A stretch of 20,733 bases of DNA from Chitinophagaceae bacterium. Its GTDB lineage: Bacteria; Bacteroidota; Bacteroidia; Chitinophagales; Chitinophagaceae. A program made the translations under genes and the position numbers. The notes beneath the pieces are model-generated. The model was given only the letters and a program-made list of their open reading frames with translations, did not search any database and was not told the DNA's origin. The stretch is taken from the NCBI GenBank assembly GCA_021323155.1, contig JAJTCI010000008.1, positions 1-20,733 on the forward strand, given 5' to 3'. How positions within the stretch are numbered: the first letter of the stretch is position 1; every line of letters begins with the position of its first letter. This document shows positions 1 through 6,543 of the stretch, piece after piece.

Positions 1-786
1 AATTCATATGAAGGGTACCATGATACGGGCGATTTTGTATTCTCCGGCCTGCTGGCGCCCGCGTTCAATGGACTGTCCACTTCTTCCCTTATAACGATCG
101 AGCGGACCGCATGGTGGCTGCATATAGCGGGTATTTTCGCATTCCTGAACTATCTCCCCTACTCCAAGCACCTGCACATATTGCTGGCCTTTCCGAATGC
201 GTATTATATGCGGATCGGTCCACAGGGCAAGATGGACAATATGCCGGAGATACAGAAGGAGGTGATGTACGCGATGCAACCGGAGACGGTTCCTGTTGAC
301 GCTGCACCTGCGGAACACAAGAAGTTCGGGGCGAAAGACATTTTCGATCTCAGCTGGCGCAACCTGATGGATGCCTATAGCTGTACGGAGTGCGGGCGTT
401 GTACCGCTGCCTGTCCGGCCAACCAGACCGGCAAACTCCTGAGCCCTCGTAAGATCATGATGGACACGCGTGACCGGGCCGAGGAGGTAGGAAGGAATAT
501 CAATAAGAACAAGCAGTTCACAGATGATAATAAAAGCCTGCTGCGTGATTATATACTGGAAGAGGAATTGCGTGCCTGCACTACCTGTAATGCATGCGTG
601 GAAGAATGCCCGGTTGGTATCAGCCCGCTGAATATCATCCAGCAGTTGCGCCGTTACCTTGTTATGGAAGAAAGCAATGCGCCGGCGGAGTGGAACGCGA
701 TGTTCAGTAATACGGAGAATAATTTCGCACCGTGGAAATTGTCACCAGATGACAGGGATAAATGGGCGCGGGAAATGAACTCATAA
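1..786 (+). CDS. Membrane-bound 4Fe-4S reductase subunit (HdrC/NarI-like), 5' end outside window
   Basis: The frame is open from base 1, so only the last 261 residues are present and the true start lies upstream. Residues about 35-65 form the last hydrophobic segment, with histidines in WWLHIAG and SKHLHIL. These resemble the haem-b ligands of nitrate-reductase-gamma-like domains. The soluble part carries two 4Fe-4S motifs: CTECGRCTAACP, beginning at residue 128, and CTTCNACVEECP near residue 198. In the family this arrangement moves electrons between a quinone or haem domain and a soluble partner. The usual Bacteroidota partner is a cysteine-rich CCG-domain protein encoded just downstream. 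Here the next gene is convergent, so no such partner follows. The Fe-S assignment is firm; the physiological redox couple is unknown. Only 24 bases separate its stop from the convergent gene, and I see no terminator there. Confidence 0.85.
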   Translation, partial: NSYEGYHDTGDFVFSGLLAPAFNGLSTSSLITIERTAWWLHIAGIFAFLNYLPYSKHLHILLAFPNAYYMRIGPQGKMDNMPEIQKEVMYAMQPETVPVDAAPAEHKKFGAKDIFDLSWRNLMDAYSCTECGRCTAACPANQTGKLLSPRKIMMDTRDRAEEVGRNINKNKQFTDDNKSLLRDYILEEELRACTTCNACVEECPVGISPLNIIQQLRRYLVMEESNAPAEWNAMFSNTENNFAPWKLSPDDRDKWAREMNS

Positions 787-810
787 CTGGCGATGGTATA
801 TATCCTGTGT

Positions 811-1530
811 TCAGGAAACCGTATCGTCCACTTCTTTAATTTGCTTCTCTACTTTTTCCTTCATCTCCTCCGGGTGCTCAATTTTATGCACTGTTCCCTT
901 GTCTTTAATGATCCTCCAGATCTGGATAATGGCGGTAGCGGCGAATATGCCGCCTATGATCCAGTTGAGCAGGCTTTGGCTGGCATTAAGCGAATCCACC
1001 ATCAGGCGGCCGCCGAAGATAAAGATGCAGTTGCCGGCAAAAGTACCTATTGCAATACCGAGAATATAGATGTTATAAAAGCTCGCCTTGGGCAACAATA
1101 TCCCTTTAGTAAACAAGACCGTGCTCCAGCCAAACCAGAACGGTATCTGCGCGGGCGTGACCGCGCACATCATCATACCAAGGAAGAAGCGGTGGATGGT
1201 GCTGCTAAGGATCACATTTTCATCAACGGAGGGGTTCAATGCCGCGTAGAAGCTGGATGCCGCAAGTGCGACCACGATGAATAAGGTTACCCATTCCAGT
1301 ATCTTCAGTAATAATTTTTGCTTGCGCACCCAGTCCATCGCAACGAGCGAGACCCTTACATAAATGGCTTCCACCACCAGGGATCCAAGCGCGAATTTTA
1401 ACGCGGGTGCCAGTCCGTCGGATGCGGATATCTGCATGGCAGCGATGTTCAATGTTCCCAAAGGCAGCGTGCCCAGGAAGCTTACCAACATGCCCACCCA
1501 GAAGACCTTATTCAGCGAAGTGGATTTCAT
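811..1530 (-). CDS. LysE/RhtB-family amino-acid exporter
   Basis: A 239-residue polytopic membrane protein. Hydrophobic segments lie near residues 8-30, 38-62, 70-95, 110-135, 150-175 and 185-205, matching the six-helix LysE fold and its usual length of 200-240. The start of helix 1 (FLGTLPLGTLNIAAMQ) matches the conserved proline/glycine-rich N-terminal motif of LysE translocators, which export amino acids or related small molecules using the proton or sodium gradient. The C-terminus is a charged cytoplasmic tail rich in Lys and Glu. I chose ATG at 1530. A TTG at 1572 would add 14 residues and overlap the upstream gene by 13 bases, but the extension (MQTLIHFPYFACLE) does not look like the start of the family. 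It lies 29 bases behind the ATP-grasp gene and is probably co-transcribed with it. The substrate cannot be read from the sequence. Confidence 0.8.
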   Translation of the reverse strand: MKSTSLNKVFWVGMLVSFLGTLPLGTLNIAAMQISASDGLAPALKFALGSLVVEAIYVRVSLVAMDWVRKQKLLLKILEWVTLFIVVALAASSFYAALNPSVDENVILSSTIHRFFLGMMMCAVTPAQIPFWFGWSTVLFTKGILLPKASFYNIYILGIAIGTFAGNCIFIFGGRLMVDSLNASQSLLNWIIGGIFAATAIIQIWRIIKDKGTVHKIEHPEEMKEKVEKQIKEVDDTVS

Positions 1531-1559
1531 TTCAAGGCATGCAAAATAAGGGAAATGAA

Positions 1560-2615
1560 TCAGAGTTTGCAATCGAGGTCGGCCTGGTGCATGATCTTGA
1601 AGAAGCGCCGTGCCTTCATGAGATACCGGTATCCTTCCCCGAATTTCCAGTAAGGCACACCCAGCTGTTTATGATTGCTGCGGCCGATCCTGTACATGTG
1701 CTCCCAGTGTTTGGCGATCTCGGCGATGGCCTCCGTATAACTCATGCCGCAGTCGTAGATATGGTTGGGCTCCGCTCCCACGCCGTTATACTCCAGTATC
1801 ATGATGTTCTTACCGGCTTTGAGATCTTCCACGGAACTGCATTTCAAATCATACCGGCCGAAATAAAAATCACCGGCCTCAAGGCTTATCGCATCAAAGA
1901 CAGCGGTGAGCCGATCATCGATCTCTTTGTGCAGGTTGATGAAGTTCGCACCCCGGTTGTGGTTACCCGCTATGCTCAGGTAATATTTTTGATCGGCAGG
2001 TATTATTTCTTCAAAGCGTGCGCCATGGCGGATGGTCATTTCCTCTGTCCTGAATTTAGCCTTCGGATGCGCTTCTATGAGTTCCTGTAACGTTGATGTA
2101 CCATTACCGGTAACCGACATGTAGTCCTTGGCAATAAACCCCGTTACCACGCCTTTCTCCTCACCCGGGTAACGGATATGAAAGACGCTGAACTCCATGG
2201 GCAATTCGACCATGTCCTGTATGATGTAGTCAACGGTGACGTGTTGATGGTAATATTGTAACTGGGCTTCGTTCTCCAGTTTACGGACCAGCATGCCTTT
2301 CATGCCCACGTCGGGTTTGCCCAGGATCGGGTAAGTAAACCCCATGGCCTTCACTTCAGCCTTGAGGTGCTCGAAGCTTAGTGTCGGATCGATATATATC
2401 GTCTTCGGATAATACTTCTTGGGTAGCTGTTCGTACATTTCCCGCTTACTTTCGCCCTCGAAACCGGAGAACTCAAGTGTTGGATTGGCCGGTGACACCC
2501 ACCAGAAATGGCGGGCCCGGATCGCATAATAGATCCATAGGAACCCTAGCGGAGTATAGATCAGGTAGAAAGGCCACAATTCCCAGTTCGTGAGCTTGGT
2601 CCAGAAACTTTTCAA
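1560..2615 (-). CDS. Membrane-anchored ATP-grasp domain protein (D-Ala-D-Ala ligase-like annotation group)
   Basis: A 351-residue protein. A hydrophobic stretch at about residues 13-33 (WPFYLIYTPLGFLWIYYAIR) should anchor it in the inner membrane. The remainder is an ATP-grasp fold: YPILGKPDVGMKG near residue 95 supplies an ATP-binding lysine and glycine loop, IIQDMVELPMEFSVF supplies the hinge and acidic residues, and FYFGRYDLKC followed by ILEYNGVGAEP supplies the Mg-binding Asp/Glu/Asn set. ATP-grasp enzymes join a carboxylate to an amine or thiol via an acyl-phosphate. Homologues in Bacteroidota are often labelled D-Ala-D-Ala ligase, but the membrane anchor and poor resemblance to Ddl outside the ATP site make that specificity doubtful. 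The start codon is TTG; no in-frame ATG is visible upstream within about 60 bases. An exact TATTTTTG element ends 17 bases before the TTG and supports this start. It is followed by a LysE-type exporter, suggesting that its product or substrate is an amino-acid derivative. Confidence 0.78.
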   Translation of the reverse strand: MKSFWTKLTNWELWPFYLIYTPLGFLWIYYAIRARHFWWVSPANPTLEFSGFEGESKREMYEQLPKKYYPKTIYIDPTLSFEHLKAEVKAMGFTYPILGKPDVGMKGMLVRKLENEAQLQYYHQHVTVDYIIQDMVELPMEFSVFHIRYPGEEKGVVTGFIAKDYMSVTGNGTSTLQELIEAHPKAKFRTEEMTIRHGARFEEIIPADQKYYLSIAGNHNRGANFINLHKEIDDRLTAVFDAISLEAGDFYFGRYDLKCSSVEDLKAGKNIMILEYNGVGAEPNHIYDCGMSYTEAIAEIAKHWEHMYRIGRSNHKQLGVPYWKFGEGYRYLMKARRFFKIMHQADLDCKL

Positions 2616-2632
2616 ATCGTCAGAATTGGCGA

Positions 2633-2640
2633 CAAAAATA
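2633..2640 (-). promoter_or_regulatory. Bacteroidota -7 element for the ATP-grasp/LysE pair
   Basis: On the minus strand the octamer TATTTTTG matches TAnnTTTG exactly and ends 17 bases before the TTG start at 2615. This predicts a leader of roughly 10 bases. I find no clear TTG -33 element at the expected distance. Confidence 0.5.
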
Positions 2641-2716
2641 AAGGTTATGCTGCTGAAAGGGTGGATTTTAATTGTAATCGCCGCTGCTTTGGACCATCCC
2701 GCTTTTTCCTTATGAA

Positions 2717-2748
2717 TTTGCCATCTTGCTCAATTGCAAGTATTTTCG
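2717..2748 (+). promoter_or_regulatory. Probable promoter of dihydrolipoyl dehydrogenase
   Basis: TTTG at 2717-2720, a 20-base spacer and TATTTTCG at 2741-2748 fit the Bacteroidota arrangement of a -33 TTTG and a -7 TAnnTTTG with one mismatch. Transcription would begin near 2755, leaving a leader of about 100 bases before the ATG at 2853. This is the only promoter in the window with a recognisable -33 box at good spacing. Confidence 0.5.
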
Positions 2749-2761
2749 CAGCCTCTAATAA

Positions 2762-2840
2762 GTCAGTGAGTCATTTGGTCATCGAGTCAGTAAGGTGATA
2801 GCCTTCGCTTGAATGACAAATTGACTTCCTGACCAATGAC
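2762..2840. repeat. Inverted array of GTCA and TGAC words at 8-base spacing
   Basis: GTCA starts at 2762, 2770, 2778 and 2786, exactly 8 bases apart. After a gap of 24 bases its complement TGAC starts at 2814, 2822, 2830 and 2837 (spacings 8, 8, 7). The two arms can pair: AGTCATTTGGTCA (2769-2781) is complementary to TGACCAATGACT (2830-2841) except for one bulged T, and the flanking words add further pairing. The array lies between the predicted promoter and the ATG of dihydrolipoyl dehydrogenase, ending about 12 bases before the start codon. It could be a leader hairpin, a site for a dimeric DNA-binding protein, or a dispersed palindromic repeat of the genome. The pattern is visible directly; its function is unknown. 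Confidence 0.7.
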
Positions 2841-2852
2841 TAAAACAAAAAT

Positions 2853-4262
2853 ATGGCTTACGATGTAATTGTAATTGGCAGCGGACCCGGTGGTTATCCA
2901 GCGGCGATCAGGGCTTCACAACTGGGATTTAAAGTAGCGATCATTGAGAAAGAAAGCCTCGGCGGTATTTGCCTGAACTGGGGTTGTATTCCCACCAAAG
3001 CACTTCTAAAAAGCGCGCAGGTGTTTGAATACGCCAAGCATGGAAGTAGCTACGGGATCAATATCAGCGGTGCCCAGGCGGACTTCGGCGCGGTAATCAA
3101 ACGCAGCCGTGGTGTGGCCGATAAGATGAGCAAGGGCGTGCAGTTCCTGATGAAGAAAAATAAGATCGATGTGATCATGGGTCATGGCCGCGTAAAGGCA
3201 AAAGGACAGGTGGAAGTGACGGCGGCTGACGGAAAGAAACAAACAGTAGACGCAAAGTATATTATTCTCGCGACGGGCGGGCGGGCGCGGCAACTGCCCA
3301 ACCTGCCGATCGATGGCAAGCAGGTGATCGGTTACCGGGAGGCGATGGTCCTGCCCCAGCAACCGAAGAGCATGATAGTTGTAGGCAGCGGCGCGATCGG
3401 CGTTGAATTCGCTTATTTCTATAACAGCCTGGGCACAAAAGTGACGATCGTTGAGTTTATGCCGAGGATCGTGCCTGTAGAAGACGAGGATATTTCGAAA
3501 GAGCTGGAAAAGCAATACAAGAAGCAGGGCATCGAGATCATGACCAAAGCCTCTGTTGAAAAAGTGGAAGCTTCCGGCAACGGGGTGAAAGCGCTGGTGA
3601 AGAAAGAAGATGGCAGTACCATAACGCTGGAAGCGGAGATCGTACTGAGTGCGGTGGGTGTGGTGGCCAATATCGAAGACCTTGGCCTGGAACAAACGGG
3701 TGTGAAGACCGACAAAGGAAGGATCGTTATTGATAAATATTGCCAGACCAACGTGCCGGGCATTTACGCCATCGGCGATTGTGTTCCCAACCAGGCATTG
3801 GCGCATAAGGCGGCAAAAGAGGGCATCCTTGCGGCGGAACACATTGGGTATAACGAAAAGAAGTTTCATCATATGCCGGAAGCGATGGATTTCGGCAACA
3901 TACCGGGCTGTACGTATTGCTCGCCCGAGATCGCGAGCGTAGGCTTTACTGAAAAAGGCGCGAAAGACGCAGGTTACGAGGTGAAAGTGGGTAAGTTCCC
4001 CTTCATGGCTTCCGGTAAAGCAAGCGCGGCCGGGTCAACTGAAGGATTCGTAAAAGTTATTTACGACGCTAAATACGGTGAGTTTCTCGGCTGTCATATG
4101 ATCGGCAACAACGTTACCGAGATGATCGCTGAAGCTGTTGTGGCGAGGAAGCTGGAGACCACGGCGCATGAAATTCTAAACGCTGTCCATCCCCACCCTA
4201 CCATGAGTGAAGGGATGAAAGAAGCGACAGCCGCGGCATATGGTGAAGCGATCGACATCTAA
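2853..4262 (+). CDS. lpdA: Dihydrolipoyl dehydrogenase (E3)
   Basis: A 469-residue flavoprotein that reoxidises the dihydrolipoyl groups of 2-oxoacid dehydrogenase complexes (pyruvate, 2-oxoglutarate, branched-chain) and of the glycine cleavage system, passing electrons to NAD+ in the cytoplasm. The order of motifs is complete: FAD dinucleotide fold GSGPGG at residues 9-14; redox-active disulphide in CLNWGC with Cys40 and Cys45; NAD fold GSGAIG at about 178-183; second FAD contact GIYAIGDC with Asp309; dimerisation domain ending in HPHPTMSE, giving the catalytic His448-Glu453 pair. Length is normal for the family. The gene stands alone: no E1 or E2 gene is adjacent, so the enzyme probably serves several complexes. 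It has a long leader containing an inverted GTCA/TGAC array, and a terminator follows the stop. Other flavin disulphide reductases (mercuric, glutathione) are excluded by the CLNWGC and HPHPTMSE signatures. Confidence 0.97.
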   Translation: MAYDVIVIGSGPGGYPAAIRASQLGFKVAIIEKESLGGICLNWGCIPTKALLKSAQVFEYAKHGSSYGINISGAQADFGAVIKRSRGVADKMSKGVQFLMKKNKIDVIMGHGRVKAKGQVEVTAADGKKQTVDAKYIILATGGRARQLPNLPIDGKQVIGYREAMVLPQQPKSMIVVGSGAIGVEFAYFYNSLGTKVTIVEFMPRIVPVEDEDISKELEKQYKKQGIEIMTKASVEKVEASGNGVKALVKKEDGSTITLEAEIVLSAVGVVANIEDLGLEQTGVKTDKGRIVIDKYCQTNVPGIYAIGDCVPNQALAHKAAKEGILAAEHIGYNEKKFHHMPEAMDFGNIPGCTYCSPEIASVGFTEKGAKDAGYEVKVGKFPFMASGKASAAGSTEGFVKVIYDAKYGEFLGCHMIGNNVTEMIAEAVVARKLETTAHEILNAVHPHPTMSEGMKEATAAAYGEAIDI

Positions 4263-4282
4263 TACAATACTTCGCAAGTAAA

Positions 4283-4306
4283 GGGGCTGCTACGCAGCTC
4301 TTTTTT
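4283..4306 (+). terminator. Rho-independent terminator of lpdA
   Basis: GGGCTGC, a TAC loop and GCAGCTC form a 7-bp stem (one G-T pair) followed directly by six T residues. It lies 20 bases after the lpdA stop, and its T-run touches the stop codon of the convergent M28 peptidase gene. Confidence 0.85.
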
Positions 4307-5270
4307 ATTGATATGCCTCCAACAGCATCGCGATCATATTGCAGTTCTCGATATACCGGCTGAAATTGATCTTCCCCGGTGTGTCGGTGGGCTTGTGGTA
4401 ATCCGGATGGTCTTCTACGCCGAGGTATAAAAATGGTATGCCGAGTTTATGGAACACGTGATGGTCACTTTGTTTGGTCCAGTCATCCAGGTCATTACCC
4501 GTATCGTGCCCCATCAACAAAGCCACGTTGACCTTTTCCTGTACAGCGTCCACGAGGTAGCGAAGTTTCGGGTAATGGGATATCCCTGAAGCGAATATTT
4601 CATTCTTATCGCTTCGCGCGATCATATCCATATTTAGATTCAATAACACATTCGATGTGCTTTTCTCAGCTGCAAACCATTTAGCGAAAGCCTCCGCGCC
4701 TTCAAGGCCGGATTCTTCCCTGTCGAATGCTGCAAACACGAGTGAATATTCGTGCGGGTGTTGTTTAAAGTATTTGGCCATGGCCAGGAGGCATGCCGTA
4801 CCACTGGCGTTATCATCGGCGCCGTAGAATGTTTTACCATTCCGTATCCCCAGGTGATCATAGTGGGCGGAAACGACGATAAAGTTCGAAGGATACCTGG
4901 TGCCTTTTATCCATCCGACAACATTCCGGATTTCGGAACTGCCATTGATCGGGCGCGCCATGCGCCGATCTAACAAGGAACCACCGAAACTATCTACGCC
5001 AGCAGCTCTCATCCTTTCCATTACTCGCTGCGCAGCCAACTGGTGGCCGGTTGATCCAGGTGCACGGCCTTGGCAGGCATCCGAGGCAAGGAAAAGCAAG
5101 TCGCTTATTATTTGTGCACTATCCAGCAAACGTACAGGCGTAGCGTGATTCTTTGATGCCGCCGCCGCTCGTTGTTCAGTCAATGAAGGGTAAGGCTGTC
5201 CCGTGTCTTGTGAAACAGGGCGAGGCGCACAGGCGAAAAGTACCAGGAGAAATGCAATCATTGCTTTCAT
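4305..5270 (-). CDS. M28-family metallopeptidase lipoprotein
   Basis: A 321-residue exported zinc peptidase. The N-terminus has a hydrophobic core ending in the lipobox LFAC, so Cys14 is the likely lipidated residue and the protein should sit in the outer membrane or periplasm. M28 metal ligands and catalytic residues are all visible: His136 in HYDHLG, bridging Asp152 in GADDNASG, Glu185/Glu186 in DREESG, Asp215 in NMDMI and His292 in DYHKPTD. The complete HxD and EE set argues for an aminopeptidase and against the related animal-type glutaminyl cyclases of the same fold. Between the lipobox and the domain lies a low-complexity linker. It follows the YdeI-like gene by 13 bases and has no promoter element of its own in that gap, so the two are probably one transcript. 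Preferred substrates are not predictable; generic N-terminal amino-acid release from imported or envelope peptides is likely. Confidence 0.9.
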   Translation of the reverse strand: MKAMIAFLLVLFACAPRPVSQDTGQPYPSLTEQRAAAASKNHATPVRLLDSAQIISDLLFLASDACQGRAPGSTGHQLAAQRVMERMRAAGVDSFGGSLLDRRMARPINGSSEIRNVVGWIKGTRYPSNFIVVSAHYDHLGIRNGKTFYGADDNASGTACLLAMAKYFKQHPHEYSLVFAAFDREESGLEGAEAFAKWFAAEKSTSNVLLNLNMDMIARSDKNEIFASGISHYPKLRYLVDAVQEKVNVALLMGHDTGNDLDDWTKQSDHHVFHKLGIPFLYLGVEDHPDYHKPTDTPGKINFSRYIENCNMIAMLLEAYQ

Positions 5271-5283
5271 TTGTGGGGCCAGT

Positions 5284-5922
5284 TTACTGTTTCGTGTATT
5301 TCCAGTTGCGTTGTTTTCCCTCTGCCATCCACTCCAGCGCCTGATCTATGCGCTTTTCCCGGGTAGCTTCCGTCTTGGCCCCTGTGATCCATTCCACATA
5401 CTCCCGTTTACAGGAAGGACTGAACGCATCAAAGGTGGTTTTCGCTGCTTTATTCCTTTTCAATGCCGCGGTAAAGTACCCCGGGATAACGAGGTCGGGC
5501 TTTGGTTTCTTTTCCCTAGACGGAGGTTTGACACCTTCATCATTCAGCTTCTTCGCCTGCTTAATAAAATCGATAATCGCTTTATCCGGTGGCAGATCGT
5601 CGACGCTTTCGATGCGGCCGAGGTTACCCATTGCCTCGCCACCCTGGTTCGACCTTTCCTGCAGGTAGCCCTTCGGGTCTTTGATCAACGAATGCTTCCA
5701 GAAGCCGAACACCGCGTGTTGTTTAAAGCTGGCAAAGCTGCAAAACGGGCCTTTATAATCGAAAGAGGGCATGCCCCATTTGATCGTCTCTTCCACATCT
5801 GGATTGCCCTGGTGTATTAATTCGCGGAGGTGCTTCAATATAGGCTTCGCGAAAGGCTGCGCTTTCGCGACATAGGCGTCTACCCTTTTGTCTTTTTTCC
5901 CCATATACAGCGGTTTTAGCAT
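5284..5922 (-). CDS. YdeI/OmdA-family protein with N-terminal DUF1801-like domain
   Basis: A 212-residue soluble protein without signal peptide. The first half (ILKHLRELIHQGNPDVEETIKWGMPSF, about residues 28-55, then FCSFASFKQHAVFGFW) is the DUF1801/YdhG-like domain. The last third (IPGYFTAALKRNKAAKTTFDAFSPSCKREYVEWI followed by an Arg/Lys-rich helix) is the OmdA/YdeI module. Proteins of this family in other bacteria have been linked loosely to resistance to polymyxin-type peptides, but the biochemical activity is not established. The start at 5922 is supported by an exact TATATTTG ending 4 bases before the ATG. Met7 at 5904 is the alternative. It is first in a probable two-gene operon with the M28 peptidase; nothing suggests a functional link beyond co-transcription. 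Confidence 0.88.
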   Translation of the reverse strand: MLKPLYMGKKDKRVDAYVAKAQPFAKPILKHLRELIHQGNPDVEETIKWGMPSFDYKGPFCSFASFKQHAVFGFWKHSLIKDPKGYLQERSNQGGEAMGNLGRIESVDDLPPDKAIIDFIKQAKKLNDEGVKPPSREKKPKPDLVIPGYFTAALKRNKAAKTTFDAFSPSCKREYVEWITGAKTEATREKRIDQALEWMAEGKQRNWKYTKQ

Positions 5923-5926
5923 TACT

Positions 5927-5934
5927 CAAATATA
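5927..5934 (-). promoter_or_regulatory. -7 element TATATTTG, 4 bases before the YdeI-like ATG
   Basis: On the minus strand TATATTTG matches TAnnTTTG exactly and is separated from the ATG at 5922 by the four bases AGTA. The transcript should start at or within a few bases of the ATG. It shares a 71-base divergent region with the phosphatase gene. Confidence 0.55.
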
Positions 5935-5981
5935 AAAAAATGAGTTTTGATGAGCGGCCCTTCTTTTAAAAACAAAACTTC

Positions 5982-5989
5982 TATTTTTA
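5982..5989 (+). promoter_or_regulatory. -7-like element TATTTTTA, 4 bases before the phosphatase ATG
   Basis: TATTTTTA differs from TAnnTTTG only in the last base and is followed by GTGT and the ATG at 5994, the same spacing as its divergent neighbour. This suggests a leaderless or nearly leaderless mRNA. Confidence 0.45.
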
Positions 5990-5993
5990 GTGT

Positions 5994-6494
5994 ATGAAAA
6001 AGATCACCCGCATAATACTCTTTAGCGCACTGCTATTCAGCTTTTGTTCAGCATTCTCTCAAACCCCCGCCACCACTACAATCATCGTGTTCCGGCATGC
6101 TGAGAAAGACACCGCGAAACTGGACCCTTCACTTTCAAAAGAAGGCAAAACAAGAGCGGAGAACCTTGTACTCGCGCTACGCGATTTTACGCCGGATGCG
6201 GCCTATTCAACGAATTATAATCGTACCAGATCAACGGTGGCCCCTCTCGCCAAAAAGTTCAATCTCGAGGTACAGGTCTACGATGCACGGGACCAGAAGT
6301 CTTTCGCCGAACAATTGAAGGCAATGACCGGAAAGACGATCGTAGTTGCGGGACACTCCAACACGGTTCCGAGGCTGGTGAACCTGTTGGCAGGTGTTGA
6401 CAAGTATCCTGACCTGGAAGACTCCGTGTATAACCAGATATACATCGTGAAAATAACCGATGGTGTACCCACGGTGGAGATCAAACAATACTAA
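5994..6494 (+). CDS. Exported SixA-like histidine phosphatase
   Basis: A 166-residue protein. Residues 1-22 are a typical Sec signal peptide ending SAFSQ, so the enzyme acts outside the cytoplasm, probably in the periplasm. The mature part is a compact histidine-phosphatase (phosphoglycerate-mutase-like) fold. RHAEK at 34-38 replaces the canonical RHG and gives Arg34 and the phospho-accepting His35. AGHSNT near 119-124 supplies the second catalytic histidine, His121. STNYNRTRSTV near residue 75 provides the third phosphate-binding arginine. The RHAEK form and small size match SixA-like members, although SixA itself is cytoplasmic. The substrate is unknown; a general phosphomonoesterase role is plausible. 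It is a single-gene unit bounded by a near-leaderless promoter and a strong terminator. Confidence 0.9.
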   Translation: MKKITRIILFSALLFSFCSAFSQTPATTTIIVFRHAEKDTAKLDPSLSKEGKTRAENLVLALRDFTPDAAYSTNYNRTRSTVAPLAKKFNLEVQVYDARDQKSFAEQLKAMTGKTIVVAGHSNTVPRLVNLLAGVDKYPDLEDSVYNQIYIVKITDGVPTVEIKQY

Positions 6495-6529
6495 AAAAGT
6501 AAGTCCCGCTTAGGCGGGACTTACTTTTT
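6494..6529. terminator. Perfect 16-bp bidirectional terminator
   Basis: Bases 6494-6509 pair without mismatch with 6514-6529 around a TTAG loop. The inner stem is GC-rich (AAGTCCCGC). The outer stem is A5 on the left and T5 on the right, so both strands present a U-tract. It lies between the convergent phosphatase and DUF4197 genes and begins inside the phosphatase stop codon. Confidence 0.92.
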
Positions 6530-6543
6530 ATACAAGTTGTTAT

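Noticed and set aside
793..1284. Plus-strand open frame directly after the Fe-S subunit, considered as the missing CCG partner
   Set aside because: It has no paired cysteines or CCG motif and is antisense to the LysE-type exporter.
1407..2090. Plus-strand open frame of 227 codons
   Set aside because: It lies antisense across the end of the ATP-grasp gene and the start of the exporter; no start signal or recognisable domain.
2762..2840. GTCA/TGAC array as a CRISPR or tandem satellite
   Set aside because: The units are only 8 bases with variable second halves and inverted between arms. There are no 30-base repeats or spacers and no cas genes.
3006..3872. Long open frame (288 codons) on the minus strand
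   Set aside because: It is antisense to the well-supported dihydrolipoyl dehydrogenase, has a His/Leu/Arg-rich composition typical of shadow frames and shows no family motif.
4305..5270. M28 protein as an animal-type glutaminyl cyclase
   Set aside because: The HYDHLG motif and the adjacent Glu pair of true M28 aminopeptidases are both present, and a plant-type cyclase is already encoded at 9378.
5203..5820. Plus-strand open frame of 205 codons
   Set aside because: Antisense to the YdeI-like gene and the start of the peptidase gene, both with clear motifs. Composition is Arg/Phe-rich shadow type.
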